From Scheffersomyces stipitis CBS 6054 (Eukaryota; Ascomycota; Pichiomycetes; Serinales; Debaryomycetaceae), in NCBI RefSeq assembly GCF_000209165.1, contig NC_009042.1, forward strand, positions 1,612,001 through 1,676,000: a stretch of 64,000 bases of DNA, written 5' to 3'. The translations under genes were made by a program, and so were the position numbers. Positions 19,940 through 30,384 of the stretch are shown here, in pieces. Within the stretch, counting starts at the first letter, position 1, and each line of letters opens with the position of its first letter. The notes beneath the pieces are model-generated. The model was not told the origin of the DNA and ran no database searches. It saw only the letters and a program-made list of their open reading frames with translations.

Positions 19940-20297
19940 ATTGCCTGGTAAAGCTGCTAAAGAAGGACTATTCTCTGGCATCATGGTGAAGTTATCATTG
20001 CAATGAATCGGGCTTATTGTCCGGTTCAAGTTCCTACACCCATTGCATTTTGTATCATTTTTAGAATCTTAATATAAGAGTTGTACAGTTATTTAAAGCA
20101 GGTTTTAGTGATTTCAATAGCTATATAAGATATTGAGGACATCATGCTGAAAGTGATGTTAAACATAAAAGTCTTGCAATTCGGTTCGAAAATTGAAGCC
20201 TGCGAATTTTGTGCGAAACAATTTTTTGTTAATATTTAATAAAGATCGAGAATCAGAGACGATTCTTCTCAATTAACTTCGTTTGCAAAACACTAAA

Positions 20298-21209
20298 ATG
20301 GGTGGTACTGCTTCAAAGCCTGCTAGGAAGCTCACCAATTCTGTCGTTGAAAACGCAGGTAAAGCTATAAATCGGTCACAGAAGGTGAACCAATTGCCTT
20401 CTCAAGCCTTGAAAGAGAAGTACGAAAGACATATTGAACAAGAACTGCTTCAGGGGCAGAATCAAAATGAGAGCCGTTCTCAAAGCCAGGATAAACCGCA
20501 GTCAATAGACGAAAGTCTAAATCAGGGCCCGTCTATAAATTTATCCAACACAAATAGCACTACCACGTTTGACCCTAAGCTTCTCAAGAAAAAGTTGGCT
20601 AGTAAGCAAGTAACGAAGCACAGCAGCGAAGCAAATGTTCCATATGGAAAGGATGGCGGAGATCCACAAATCGATGGGACCGATCCATACGATCCCGGAT
20701 TTGTCAGCTCCATTACAAGGTTAGGCAAGCAGATACATTCTATATCGTTGGACCAGGATGCTCGTATGAGACAGCAATCCATGGCTCTCAAACAGCTCAA
20801 GTTCCGTAAGCAGCTCTTCGAAGAAGGAGAAAGAGAGGTCCAGAGTCAGATGAAACAAGGTGTAGAAGCTGGACATGGTTCTACGGAAAAAGAAGTTATA
20901 CGGACTATGGTACATGCTAGAACGTTGGGTGCCATAATAAACGACATTCATGATCCTAGACTTGATGATAGCAGAATTCTTCTCGACTATCAATTGCATC
21001 CTGATTTCCTCAAAGAGTTGGGCAAGCGGTTCAAGGTGGCTACAAACACAGTGGTTATAGAGGACAATACAAAGGAGGATGAAATCGGCCACAGAATAAC
21101 ACCCATTTCTTCTCCAGAAGCGATGACGGACGAGAACGGAGAGTTGGGCGAAGCCATGGGCACCGAAAAGTTGAAGACGTTGAAAGACAGACTCAGTTTG
21201 GATAATTGA
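20298..21209 (+). CDS. unrecognised protein with N-myristoylation-type start
   Basis: 303 residues from the ATG at 20298; the upstream open frame has no ATG. The start MGGTASKPARKL fits an N-myristoylation signal (Gly2, Ser at position 6, basic residues after). Residues about 35-80 are Gln/Glu/Ser-rich and probably disordered. Residues about 140-240 (SSITRLGKQIHSISLDQDARMRQQ onward, to LLDYQLHPDFLKELGKRF) are predicted helical and look like the conserved core. No enzyme motif is visible. It could be a membrane-tethered scaffold or a mitochondrial-surface protein. I do not recognise the family. Confidence 0.7.
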   Translation: MGGTASKPARKLTNSVVENAGKAINRSQKVNQLPSQALKEKYERHIEQELLQGQNQNESRSQSQDKPQSIDESLNQGPSINLSNTNSTTTFDPKLLKKKLASKQVTKHSSEANVPYGKDGGDPQIDGTDPYDPGFVSSITRLGKQIHSISLDQDARMRQQSMALKQLKFRKQLFEEGEREVQSQMKQGVEAGHGSTEKEVIRTMVHARTLGAIINDIHDPRLDDSRILLDYQLHPDFLKELGKRFKVATNTVVIEDNTKEDEIGHRITPISSPEAMTDENGELGEAMGTEKLKTLKDRLSLDN

Positions 21210-21543
21210 AATTTCAAATAGAGATATGGAAGTGGTTGTATATAGTTTGGGTCAGTATATATTGTAAATATAGTACAATGTTGTACTAATTTTGAAGAAT
21301 TGTAGCTAGGAACCAGTTGAGCAGGTGTTTCTATGTAAATTATACTCATGTAGTGAAGGTTTCCATATTTAGTTGTTTATCATTGTTTTTCCTTTTCTTG
21401 ATATATCTTCTGGCAATCAGCCTACTCTTCGTGCTAAATAAATTACATACTTAATATTCCTGCGAATTGCCAATTGCGAAATGCGGAGATGATTTTCACA
21501 AGAACAACTACTTTCTTCATTTTGCAACTACAGATTCTACAAC

Positions 21544-22281
21544 ATGTCGGTAACCAAGAAGCTCGTAACAAAGGAAGTAATATCGCTCCTTTCTCAGTTT
21601 ACTCCCTGTGATGTCAGTGACTCTCTCAACAAACATGGCGTTTCTGACGGTGGATTTATTCCCAATTTGGTTAACCAATCACCTGTTGGAACCGGTATAT
21701 CCTCTGCGGTAGGAAAAGCATACACTGTTCTCTATGCTCCTAAATCGGACCCCCGGCCAGCCATCAAAGAATCTTATATCGATTTAGTGCCCGCAGATAG
21801 TATTGTAGTATTAGGATTGCCACTTGAAGCTCAAACTGTGCAAGCACCATATGTTCGAGTCAATAATGCTCTCTATGGAGGACTTATGTCTACCAGAGCT
21901 CGCTATCTTGGGGCCAATGGGTCGGTAGTTTTGGGTCGTATCCGAGATCTCGATGAACACAACGCCTTAAAGTATCCCGTATGGTCCTATGGTGTTGGTA
22001 CTAGTGCACCAGGTCCATTGGTGAAAGTAGTAGGCATCAACGTACCTCTTGAAGTCAAAGTAGCTCTGTTGGATGAAGATCATAAAGTCCTCACTATCAA
22101 TCCGGGAGACTACTTAATTGCAGATAAGAATGGAGTTGTTCGTCTACCAGATGATGAGCAGTTGCCCAGCATTCTAGAATATATCCCGAAGAGAGTCGAT
22201 GCTGATACAAAGGTGGCTGAAGATATTCAGAACGGTAAACCCGCTAAGGAATCTCAAAACTTGTGGAGAAGCAAGATATAG
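21544..22281 (+). CDS. RraA-like / HMG aldolase-fold protein (YER010C-like)
   Basis: 245 residues spanning one RraA/demethylmenaquinone-methyltransferase-like domain. PCDVSDSLNKHG at residues 21-32 is the typical opening, and the segment ALYGGLMSTRARYLGANGSV followed by GRIRDLDEH carries the Arg-Asp pair used by class II HMG/CHA aldolases to bind substrate and divalent metal. NPGDYLIADKNGVV closes the domain, as in RraA. S. cerevisiae YER010C is the closest known yeast relative and has HMG aldolase and oxaloacetate decarboxylase activity as a class. The in vivo substrate in yeast is unsettled. No targeting signal is evident. Confidence 0.85.
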   Translation: MSVTKKLVTKEVISLLSQFTPCDVSDSLNKHGVSDGGFIPNLVNQSPVGTGISSAVGKAYTVLYAPKSDPRPAIKESYIDLVPADSIVVLGLPLEAQTVQAPYVRVNNALYGGLMSTRARYLGANGSVVLGRIRDLDEHNALKYPVWSYGVGTSAPGPLVKVVGINVPLEVKVALLDEDHKVLTINPGDYLIADKNGVVRLPDDEQLPSILEYIPKRVDADTKVAEDIQNGKPAKESQNLWRSKI

Positions 22282-22947
22282 GGGCTCTCTTAGAATTATT
22301 TATTCTGTAGATTGTTATCTTTACGATTGATATTTAGGTTATTTTACTATTACTATTTATATAGTTGTGCTGTTGTAATTATTCTTTCGTGCTATTGTAG
22401 GGCTGCTGTGAAGTATGTATTTTGCTGAAGAAGCTCAGTAGAAGGATGAAACGACATACAGTGTCACTTTTGGACTAAATGACTTTATTAAGTCTATTCG
22501 ATAGGCTAAATTCCTTTCAGTTCTTCTGAATGCCCATACTTATTAATATTATATGGTTCGCTTGCCGCGAATTGTGGGGCTAATCAGTGAAAAAAGACTT
22601 GATTCTGAAATCAATTTTCACATTTTCGAATACATACCAATGCTGGACAAGTAAAAATACTTTATTCGTGTATTTGCTCTACTAAAGTTATCTCCCTTTA
22701 CTCCATAGCCTTTCTCGCCTATATCATATTACATACGTCCACTATCAACATTCGCTTTCGTCCTCCAAATCAAACCCCGTAGATCCTCCTGCACGCATTT
22801 TCTACAGAAAACACCTGCGATTTGGTAATGTGGGACACTTTATAGAGAGTGTCTGATTCTTTTGAAAGCTGCTTCTTCTTGCTTCTGTCACTTTCTGTAA
22901 TAGTTCCGTCGTATACGTCTATTTCCGGAATTTTACTCGTCACATCG
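22282..22947. other. intergenic, promoter of the VID28-like gene
   Basis: AT-rich. The frame of the next gene is open from 22849 but without ATG until 22948. Nothing else was recognised. Confidence 0.5.
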
Positions 22948-25900
22948 ATGCCGCTCGACCTACACTCGGATACAGAACATTCTGTGTCCATCACAGCATC
23001 GCCCCCAACTTCCACAGCAATCTACACTCTTGAAGAACTAGCTGAGTTACGAGTCAGTCTCATCGGCAACAAGGATCTCAAGTTCAAGAAGGTGGGCGAT
23101 GTGCGGTTTATCCAGGCACTCGTCAGCGATGTCCAAGCCCAAATCTCCCAGATTCTCATGGCCAGTCTGGCACTGGCAGATTCTCATTCGCATCCGTTGA
23201 ACAACTTGGACTTTCTTGAACAATTGGAAAAGAAGGCTGTCGTGGTCAACATCTTGTGTTCATTTATTTCTGAGGTCAATACAAACAAGCATGAAAATAT
23301 CACCACCTGCTTGCGTTCATTGGAAGAAGTCGTAGCACCCATCATCCAACTCTTGAACTACTTCGTCGATACTTTTATCCCTTCGTTAGCATCTACTTCA
23401 TCTTCTCCAACATCTGGGTCAGCTGACCAAGATAAACAAGACACTGACAATAGAGACATCATCTCTAAGATAGAGACCTTGATGAATTACTTCTTGGACA
23501 TCTTCTTGAACCTCGCCAACATCCACAACCACAACATCTCGTCGGATCGGCTATGGAAATTTATCATCTGCTTACTTATTGTAGGAGAGACATCCGAACA
23601 CTCTGTGGCCAATTGGAATCTTTTGACCAAGCTGTTGAAATTGGTACCTATTCTCTTGTCGAATGCCCGAATCGACTATTCTTCTTCGATCACGTCGATC
23701 ATTACTCTTTTGACGGCATTGTTGAAGAGATTGTCAAGAGAATGTGATGTCATCGTAGCGACCCATTTTCCGCAGGTAGCCAACTCGCCTGAACTCCTAC
23801 ATCAACTAGCATTCGAAGATTCTAACTTGCCCAATATTGAGCTCAACAGAAACATCATCAGAACTAACATCAATCCCTCGTTGCTCAACGGCTTGATAAC
23901 TTGCACGGCGCAAATCTTCAGTTTCTTTAAGGCAAACGATTACGACATTCTCATGGCTTCGCCAACAGGCTCGTCCGTGTCAGCATCTTCGGCTACTACA
24001 TTGACAACATCCACAGCTTCAAAAAATACCGTTCTGAGGTCGTCGGTGGTCGTTTTATCTATAAGCGTCTATCTTTCGTTGTTACTACTTGTTAAGTATG
24101 ATGATAGGTTCTTGAACCTTTCTGCATTGAACTTGATATTTTTCTACCTAAACAACTTAAGGCCGTCTAATGAGTTAAACGATAACTTGATCTACAAGAA
24201 CTACACTAAGTTGTTCCCCAAAATTATCGAGATGTTAGAATTGGATAATGAAATCTCCAAGAAAAACCTCTCTGACTCTAAGAAAAAAGAGTCAAAAATT
24301 GCCTTGGATCTTCCAATGTACCTTTTCTCACCTGGAAGAATCTTAGCTGATCTATGCGCTCAGTATCCCTTGTTAAACGATGAAATCAAGGATGCCAACA
24401 TAGACCTCAATGTAGTCAAAAATTTGGAGGCTAGCTTCAAGTTCAGCCATTTGTTGAAGGTGTTGAGAGCTCTAAAGAAGAATTCCAACCACGGAAAGGC
24501 GATTGTGGACTTTACAGTCTTATTGAGTACGCCGAGAGATGACAGTGTTCTTGCAGATTTATTATTGTTATTGAGTGTATACACTAGCTCCACGGAAGAT
24601 TATCGTCACAGGGTAATTAACTATGCATCTGAAAATAGCAAACTGGTTTCGTTATTGCCTCAGATCATTTTTGAAATCATAGACAACTACCATTTCTTGT
24701 TGACCCAGATTCAGTTGAATTATCGTTTGTTGTACCCTCGTAAAAGACGCTGTCTAGTGCCAAAGAAAGACTTGCCGTGGTTTGGTAGAAACCTCGGCAT
24801 AGTCAGAACTTTGCTCGACAGTTCTGTGTATACAAACTGTTTCTATTTGGTCAGATCACTTTCGAGATCTGTTTCTTCATTGAGAACTTTCTTTGTAGAA
24901 TGCAACTCGATCTCCAGCTTTGTTAGCGAAGATGGTTGTAAGGACGTTGCTGGTGGATTGATTACAAACTTCTTGCAGATTCTCAAATGCTACGAATCGT
25001 CAGACCAGATTTCAGACTTCTTCAATAATTTGAACAAAAATGTTGATGTCAACGGTTCGTACTATTTGAACAAGAGAGCAAAGATGACCAACAAGGCGGC
25101 CTCCCTTGGAATTTTGGCTAACTTCATCTTGGACTTCAGTGCTCTTCGTTACAGTATTGTGAATTATGACAATTTCTTGCAGAGCCTTTCAGTCATCTTT
25201 CAAAATGCATCGACTTCAGTCAATGTTGGAAGTAATAATGATAAATTGACTGATGAAGATATATATCAAAAGAATGTGATTCAGTTGAATACATTGCATG
25301 TTGTCAAAAATTTCATGTTTAACGAAACCAACGAGAATAAGAAGGAACTTTTGGATTATTTTCCCTTGATTTTCTTATTCCAGAAGACTGTGTATGGTTT
25401 ATCGGATTATAATCAAGAGGATCCTATTGAAATTCGAAACTTGAAGTTGCAACAAAAGCTTGTTGCTTTTGGTATTTTGAGAAATTTCACAGCTGCATCC
25501 CCAAGTTTCAATGCTATCTTGGCCAATTCCTACGAACAGGAGTTTATTAGCTTCGCACAGGACCCTAATTTACCGGCCAAATGGGCAGACTTCATTGTTG
25601 CAACTATTAAGAATGTCAACATATTTACAGATCTTCCAGGTTCCATAGAACTCGATGATGAGTTCTTAACTGGTTTGATTCTTAATGACGATTATGTTGA
25701 TCTAGTAAGTGCCATAAACTATCTTGAAGACCATAAGTACACAAGCATAGATAGGATCAAGAAGTCACAATTTCCTCGTGATGTCTTATTAAAGCTATGG
25801 ATTCGCTTTTTAAGCTTGACTCCTCTGGAAACATTCTTGCTGAAGTTGGATTTAAACGAAAAGATAAATCTTTCTACGAATTTAAACGAAATCAAGTTGT

Positions 25901-26721
25901 CGATTGTGTGGATAATCATCAATTTGACATGGAAATACTCTACATATGGCTTCGATGTACGTGAGGGTGCAAACTACAATTTGTTCGATACTGTGGACGG
26001 CTATAATTTGAGACCAGGTAGTCTTCCTACAAGAAGAATCATGGTTGAGGACTCCGACGATGATGATGCAAATGAAATTGCCGAACAAGATATTTCTATG
26101 TCTAATCTACCTGATGAATTGTCGGTTCGAGATAGGGCGTTATACTTGCATCGGTTTGGATTTTCGGATGTATTGGTCAAATTGATTAACCTTTATTCGA
26201 AGCAATTCGAGACTCCTGCACCAGTAAAGGAGAAAAAGAGTAGATATATCGGCGAAATAACCAAGAAAGGAAGTATCGCTGTAGAAAATAAACTTTCAAA
26301 CAATGACAAGCTGCCGGCGCCCAAGCGGTTTGACATTCAAAATAGTCATGATTTGCTAGAGAACTTGAAAAAGGCAAATCACCAGATCATGACACTTTTG
26401 AGAGGAGGGGGACGTGTTACTAACAAACCCAGCGGGCGTGTCAGTGATGCTGCGGTCTCTGTAGAGGTTTTTGATGAGGTTTCTAGAAGAGTGAGACGTC
26501 CCAGCGGTGTTGTTAGCTCCGGAAGAATTCAGCGTCCAGATGTTAACCGAGGCGGAGAAGGCTTTGGCTATGATTCCGATGACTACAATGCTGGAGAGAG
26601 AGAATCGCACAGTTCGGATACGACCAGCGTCGACGACCAGGAGATGGAGAATGCAGAAAATAGGGGTGATGATGAAGGGGAAGACGAATCGGAGGAGCCT
26701 AGAGAGTATTGGGTGATGTAA
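22948..26721 (+). CDS. large armadillo-type protein, VID28/GID5-like
   Basis: 1257 residues from the first ATG at 22948. Mostly helical, with Leu-rich repeated segments such as YTLEELAELRVSLIGNKDLKFKKV near the start and several LxxLL/NNL turns consistent with an armadillo superhelix. The C-terminal third has LSIVWIIINLTWKYS and RDRALYLHRFGFSDVLVKLINL, then HDLLENLKKANHQIMTLL, resembling the end of ARMC8/Vid28 (Gid5), the scaffold that recruits substrate receptors to the GID ubiquitin ligase for degradation of gluconeogenic enzymes. It is longer than S. cerevisiae Vid28 (about 920). The last 100 residues are acidic and Arg/Gly-rich. The assignment rests on the C-terminal resemblance. Confidence 0.6.
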   Translation: MPLDLHSDTEHSVSITASPPTSTAIYTLEELAELRVSLIGNKDLKFKKVGDVRFIQALVSDVQAQISQILMASLALADSHSHPLNNLDFLEQLEKKAVVVNILCSFISEVNTNKHENITTCLRSLEEVVAPIIQLLNYFVDTFIPSLASTSSSPTSGSADQDKQDTDNRDIISKIETLMNYFLDIFLNLANIHNHNISSDRLWKFIICLLIVGETSEHSVANWNLLTKLLKLVPILLSNARIDYSSSITSIITLLTALLKRLSRECDVIVATHFPQVANSPELLHQLAFEDSNLPNIELNRNIIRTNINPSLLNGLITCTAQIFSFFKANDYDILMASPTGSSVSASSATTLTTSTASKNTVLRSSVVVLSISVYLSLLLLVKYDDRFLNLSALNLIFFYLNNLRPSNELNDNLIYKNYTKLFPKIIEMLELDNEISKKNLSDSKKKESKIALDLPMYLFSPGRILADLCAQYPLLNDEIKDANIDLNVVKNLEASFKFSHLLKVLRALKKNSNHGKAIVDFTVLLSTPRDDSVLADLLLLLSVYTSSTEDYRHRVINYASENSKLVSLLPQIIFEIIDNYHFLLTQIQLNYRLLYPRKRRCLVPKKDLPWFGRNLGIVRTLLDSSVYTNCFYLVRSLSRSVSSLRTFFVECNSISSFVSEDGCKDVAGGLITNFLQILKCYESSDQISDFFNNLNKNVDVNGSYYLNKRAKMTNKAASLGILANFILDFSALRYSIVNYDNFLQSLSVIFQNASTSVNVGSNNDKLTDEDIYQKNVIQLNTLHVVKNFMFNETNENKKELLDYFPLIFLFQKTVYGLSDYNQEDPIEIRNLKLQQKLVAFGILRNFTAASPSFNAILANSYEQEFISFAQDPNLPAKWADFIVATIKNVNIFTDLPGSIELDDEFLTGLILNDDYVDLVSAINYLEDHKYTSIDRIKKSQFPRDVLLKLWIRFLSLTPLETFLLKLDLNEKINLSTNLNEIKLSIVWIIINLTWKYSTYGFDVREGANYNLFDTVDGYNLRPGSLPTRRIMVEDSDDDDANEIAEQDISMSNLPDELSVRDRALYLHRFGFSDVLVKLINLYSKQFETPAPVKEKKSRYIGEITKKGSIAVENKLSNNDKLPAPKRFDIQNSHDLLENLKKANHQIMTLLRGGGRVTNKPSGRVSDAAVSVEVFDEVSRRVRRPSGVVSSGRIQRPDVNRGGEGFGYDSDDYNAGERESHSSDTTSVDDQEMENAENRGDDEGEDESEEPREYWVM

Positions 26722-28851
26722 ATATTTCTGCGACAGATATGGATAGATCTGCAACAGTTTTTCCATTTCTGAATAATATTATGATTAATGGCCGAAAGGT
26801 GATTGTAGAATGTATATTATTTAGAGAGCGGGCTTATTGTACTATTTGGGGCATAGTGAATGGTAGTTTCTGCTTCTAACAATGCTACAAGGTACATGAG
26901 TACAACGGCGAAATTTTATTATTTTTTGGAATTGCCGCAAATTTTAGAGAGTCTGAATGGATTGAATGAGATCATCGGAGGTTACAATGAAGAGGGAACC
27001 AGAAAAAGGCCGAAAGGAGGGAGGCAGAACAGATTATGTAGACAATTTCAGCCAATTTAGTGCTAGCCAATTTAGTGCTAGCCAATTTAGTTTGTTTAGT
27101 AATGAATTTGGACCAAGATCTTCATTCGCCTCATAAGGGACGGTGTGCCGATCTGTATTGCGCTAGAGGATTGCCTGGCTAAAAGTGCCGATGCCGACTT
27201 TGGCATGTCGTGGATCTGCTTTTGAGGCAACTTGGAGCCGGATAATTATTATGCAAGGTTCAGATTGACAGCTTCGTAAAATTCATTGGCCATGTCTCCT
27301 GCGGTACGGTGCCTAGATTGTTAGTACGTGGCAGAGATGGTGATGGGCGCTATATACAGATGGAGCGAGATGTGCCAGAATTTTCGGCGCCAGGTATGAA
27401 ATTTTTCCACATTCAGGTCCTCAGCGTGGATAGAGTACTAAGCGAGCCTTTTGCACTTTCGAAGAAATGCCTCGGAACTAGCGGTGGGCATATAGCGTAT
27501 TTTCAGCGGTTGCTGGTCGGCACAACCAGAGTATGCACTTAGAAAAAGCCCAAAATTCAGTCACCGCCAGTGCGTCTACAGAAATTTTAACCACTAGATC
27601 ACACCTGTAGGCACACAATGGACAAGAACAAGGAGATGTTGTTGCGAGATCTAGCGGAAGAATTCCCACTCCCGGATGCTTGGCTCGCTGAAGGAGAAGG
27701 TCTCATGAACCAAGTCTACGCTACGGGCGGCAGTTCTAGAACGGAATAATACAGGGATATTTTCTGCGAGAGCTGCTATTGGGGCCCTCTGGCAGATGGA
27801 CTGGTGTAGAGGGGTCAACTAAAAAAGTGTTAAACGTAAATTCACCGTTGAAAAAATCCAACTCTGGAAAATTCCAGATACTGCGCTACTAAAAACAGGA
27901 ACCAATACCGACATTTCTGACATGGCAGAGGTGTCTCGCAGATCCTGCAAGTTCGCTAGTTTGCCAACCCGGCAGTGGTGGTGGCACTGCCTATACGATG
28001 ACTATGTCTATGCAAAGGGGCTCCCTACCAGCATAGTGCTAGACACCACCCAACAAGCTGTCAATTGTCTTTAATCCCTGCACCGGCCATTATGAAGGGC
28101 TGGAAAAAATAATGTAGCAGGAGAGTGAAAAAATACAATGGCACAGTAATTAAACGCTTCAAAAAAGAAATTCACTCGTCTGCAGGACGGCTGAACTTTT
28201 TTCTAGTCAATTTTTCTTTCGTAATTTCCATGTCTCAACCTCACAGTAAGGCGAACGGTTTGTACATTTTACACACAAACGTAGTAGAAGAACGTTGAAT
28301 TTAATACCACTTGCTAGTTTGGTTCTGCTTGTGAATCTCAGTGTCAGCACAGTTTTAGTTTGTTCGGATTCGGAATCGTGGTCGGGCTGCTACTTCCTGT
28401 CGTTCCGAGAATCACCATATATACCGACTTGTGGTATTTCTGTCTCAGGCTAACCTGGTTACCGTATCAAAGGTACCAAAATTCCTAACTTCCTTTTTAA
28501 AAGCACCAAAACTTGCGGACTTTTCTTGTAGACTCCACATACTGCTGAATTATCCCAGTGCAAATCATCAGGCAACACCCAACTTCCTTGTCTTTTCATC
28601 CCCTGATCGTTCTGCGGTATCTTTTTCGGTTTTCCACTCCAGAAATCGATAAAATTTTGCAAACGGACCACTAGATATACACCACTACGACTGGAATAAT
28701 AAACTTCGTTTCATCAACCTTAACAACTTATCCAGTTTGTCGCCGTACTACCGCTTGTTAGTTTGTATTACTCATAGAACTACTACTAGAAACAAGATAA
28801 CTGTACTTCCTATTCATACAACCATATTGCATCTAGATCTATATCATCAAC
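26722..28851. other. 2.1-kb intergenic region upstream of the PKA gene
   Basis: No gene was recognised. It contains the 15-bp tandem repeat at 27051-27090 and a pyrimidine-rich TPK leader. Length and lack of frames suggest a large regulatory promoter for the kinase. Confidence 0.5.
27051..27090. repeat. 15-bp tandem repeat, 2.7 copies
   Basis: Unit gccaatttagtgcta is repeated exactly at 27051, 27066 and (first 10 bases) 27081. Confidence 0.9.
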
Positions 28852-30006
28852 ATGACGTCAATGGAAAACACAGAGACCAGCATTAGATCTCTCAACGATA
28901 TCAACCTCGAAGAGATGGCGCAGAAACAACAACAACAAAACATATACGTTACGCCACCAGTTCTAGAGAACCAGAAGACAGCGTCACAGCTAAGTTTATC
29001 CAAGAAAAGCTCTAAACATTCCAACCGTGACACTACGACACGCGGGAAATACACGTTGAACGACTTTCAGATACTAAGAACATTGGGAACAGGGTCGTTT
29101 GGGAGAGTGCATTTGACTAGATCCATCCATAACGGAAGATTCTACGCCATGAAAACGTTGAAGAAGGAAATAGTGGTGAATATGAAACAGGTGGAACACA
29201 CAAACGACGAAAGAAGAATGTTGAAATTAGCCCAGCATCCGTTTATCATCAGAATGTGGGGCAGCTTCCAAGACTGTCACAACTTGTTCATGATCATGGA
29301 TTACATAGAAGGAGGAGAGTTGTTCTCGTTGTTGAGAAAGTCTCAACGGTTCCCGACTCCCGTAGCCAAATTCTACGCTGCTGAAGTGTTCTTGGCCATC
29401 GAATATTTGCACAAGTTGGATATCATCTATCGTGACTTGAAGCCAGAAAACATCTTGTTGGACAAGAATGGCCACATCAAGTTGACAGACTTTGGTTTCG
29501 CTAAGGAGGTGACAGATGTAACCTACACCTTGTGTGGAACTCCAGATTATATTGCTCCAGAAGTAGTTGCTACTAAGCCATACAATAAGTCAGTGGACTG
29601 GTGGTCATTCGGTATTTTAATATTTGAAATGTTGACCGGATACACTCCATTCTACGATCCGACCCCTATGAAGACTTACGAAAACATCCTTAACGGTACC
29701 ATCACCTACCCTGACTACTTACCTCCAGATATCTTGGATCTTTTACAGAAGTTGATCGTCAAGGATTTGACTCAACGTTTGGGTAACTTACAGGGAGGTT
29801 CTGATGATGTGAAAAACCATCCATGGTTCAAAGAAGTGATTTGGGAAAGATTATTATCAAGAGATATAGAAACACCGTACGAGCCTCCAATCACTTCTGG
29901 TGTGGGAGACACATCCCAGTTCGATAGATATCCAGAGGATAAAGATCTCGACTATGGAATCAGCGGAGTAGAAGATCCATATGGCCTGCTCTTCAATGAC
30001 TTTTAA
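28852..30006 (+). CDS. cAMP-dependent protein kinase (PKA) catalytic subunit
   Basis: 384 residues. The N-terminal 60 residues hold a short polyQ run. The AGC kinase domain runs from about residue 70 ([18 protein letters not shown]) with the Gly loop GTGSFG, the ATP-binding Lys in YAMKTLKKE, catalytic [16 protein letters not shown] and the T-loop [14 protein letters not shown], whose Thr is the activating site. The C-terminal hydrophobic FNDF ends the protein as in all PKA catalytic subunits. It is a TPK gene acting downstream of cAMP and Bcy1 in growth and morphogenesis. Whether TPK1 or TPK2 cannot be decided without a tree. It is convergent with the next kinase gene. Confidence 0.95.
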   Translation: MTSMENTETSIRSLNDINLEEMAQKQQQQNIYVTPPVLENQKTASQLSLSKKSSKHSNRDTTTRGKYTLNDFQILRTLGTGSFGRVHLTRSIHNGRFYAMKTLKKEIVVNMKQVEHTNDERRMLKLAQHPFIIRMWGSFQDCHNLFMIMDYIEGGELFSLLRKSQRFPTPVAKFYAAEVFLAIEYLHKLDIIYRDLKPENILLDKNGHIKLTDFGFAKEVTDVTYTLCGTPDYIAPEVVATKPYNKSVDWWSFGILIFEMLTGYTPFYDPTPMKTYENILNGTITYPDYLPPDILDLLQKLIVKDLTQRLGNLQGGSDDVKNHPWFKEVIWERLLSRDIETPYEPPITSGVGDTSQFDRYPEDKDLDYGISGVEDPYGLLFNDF

Positions 30007-30384
30007 ACTACTTACCCTCATGGAAAATATCCCTCATGTTTTACGAAGCATTCTCTGTACACTAGTTTTAATCCTGCAATCATTTACTGTCAGATAAGCA
30101 AGTCAAACCAAGGAACGAAACTTTCTAGCTATCCAATCTTTTTCTTCGTCTCTTAAGTTTGTATTTTCACTAATCTTCATTTTCTTTTCCTCTTCCAATG
30201 CATTCATCGGTGAGTGCAACTTCGCCCTATTATATAGTCTAATTCTCTTCCATCCCAAGTCACTATATGTATATACTATTTCTATATATGACACTACAAG
30301 ATGGTTTCAATGCAACAAAGGAATATAATTAGTTCTATCTAGTAAAATTGTATTGTAGTATATTATAATTACAAGTAATGCTCT
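30007..30384. other. convergent 3' intergenic region
   Basis: Shared downstream region of two convergent kinase genes. AT-rich; no gene recognised. Confidence 0.5.
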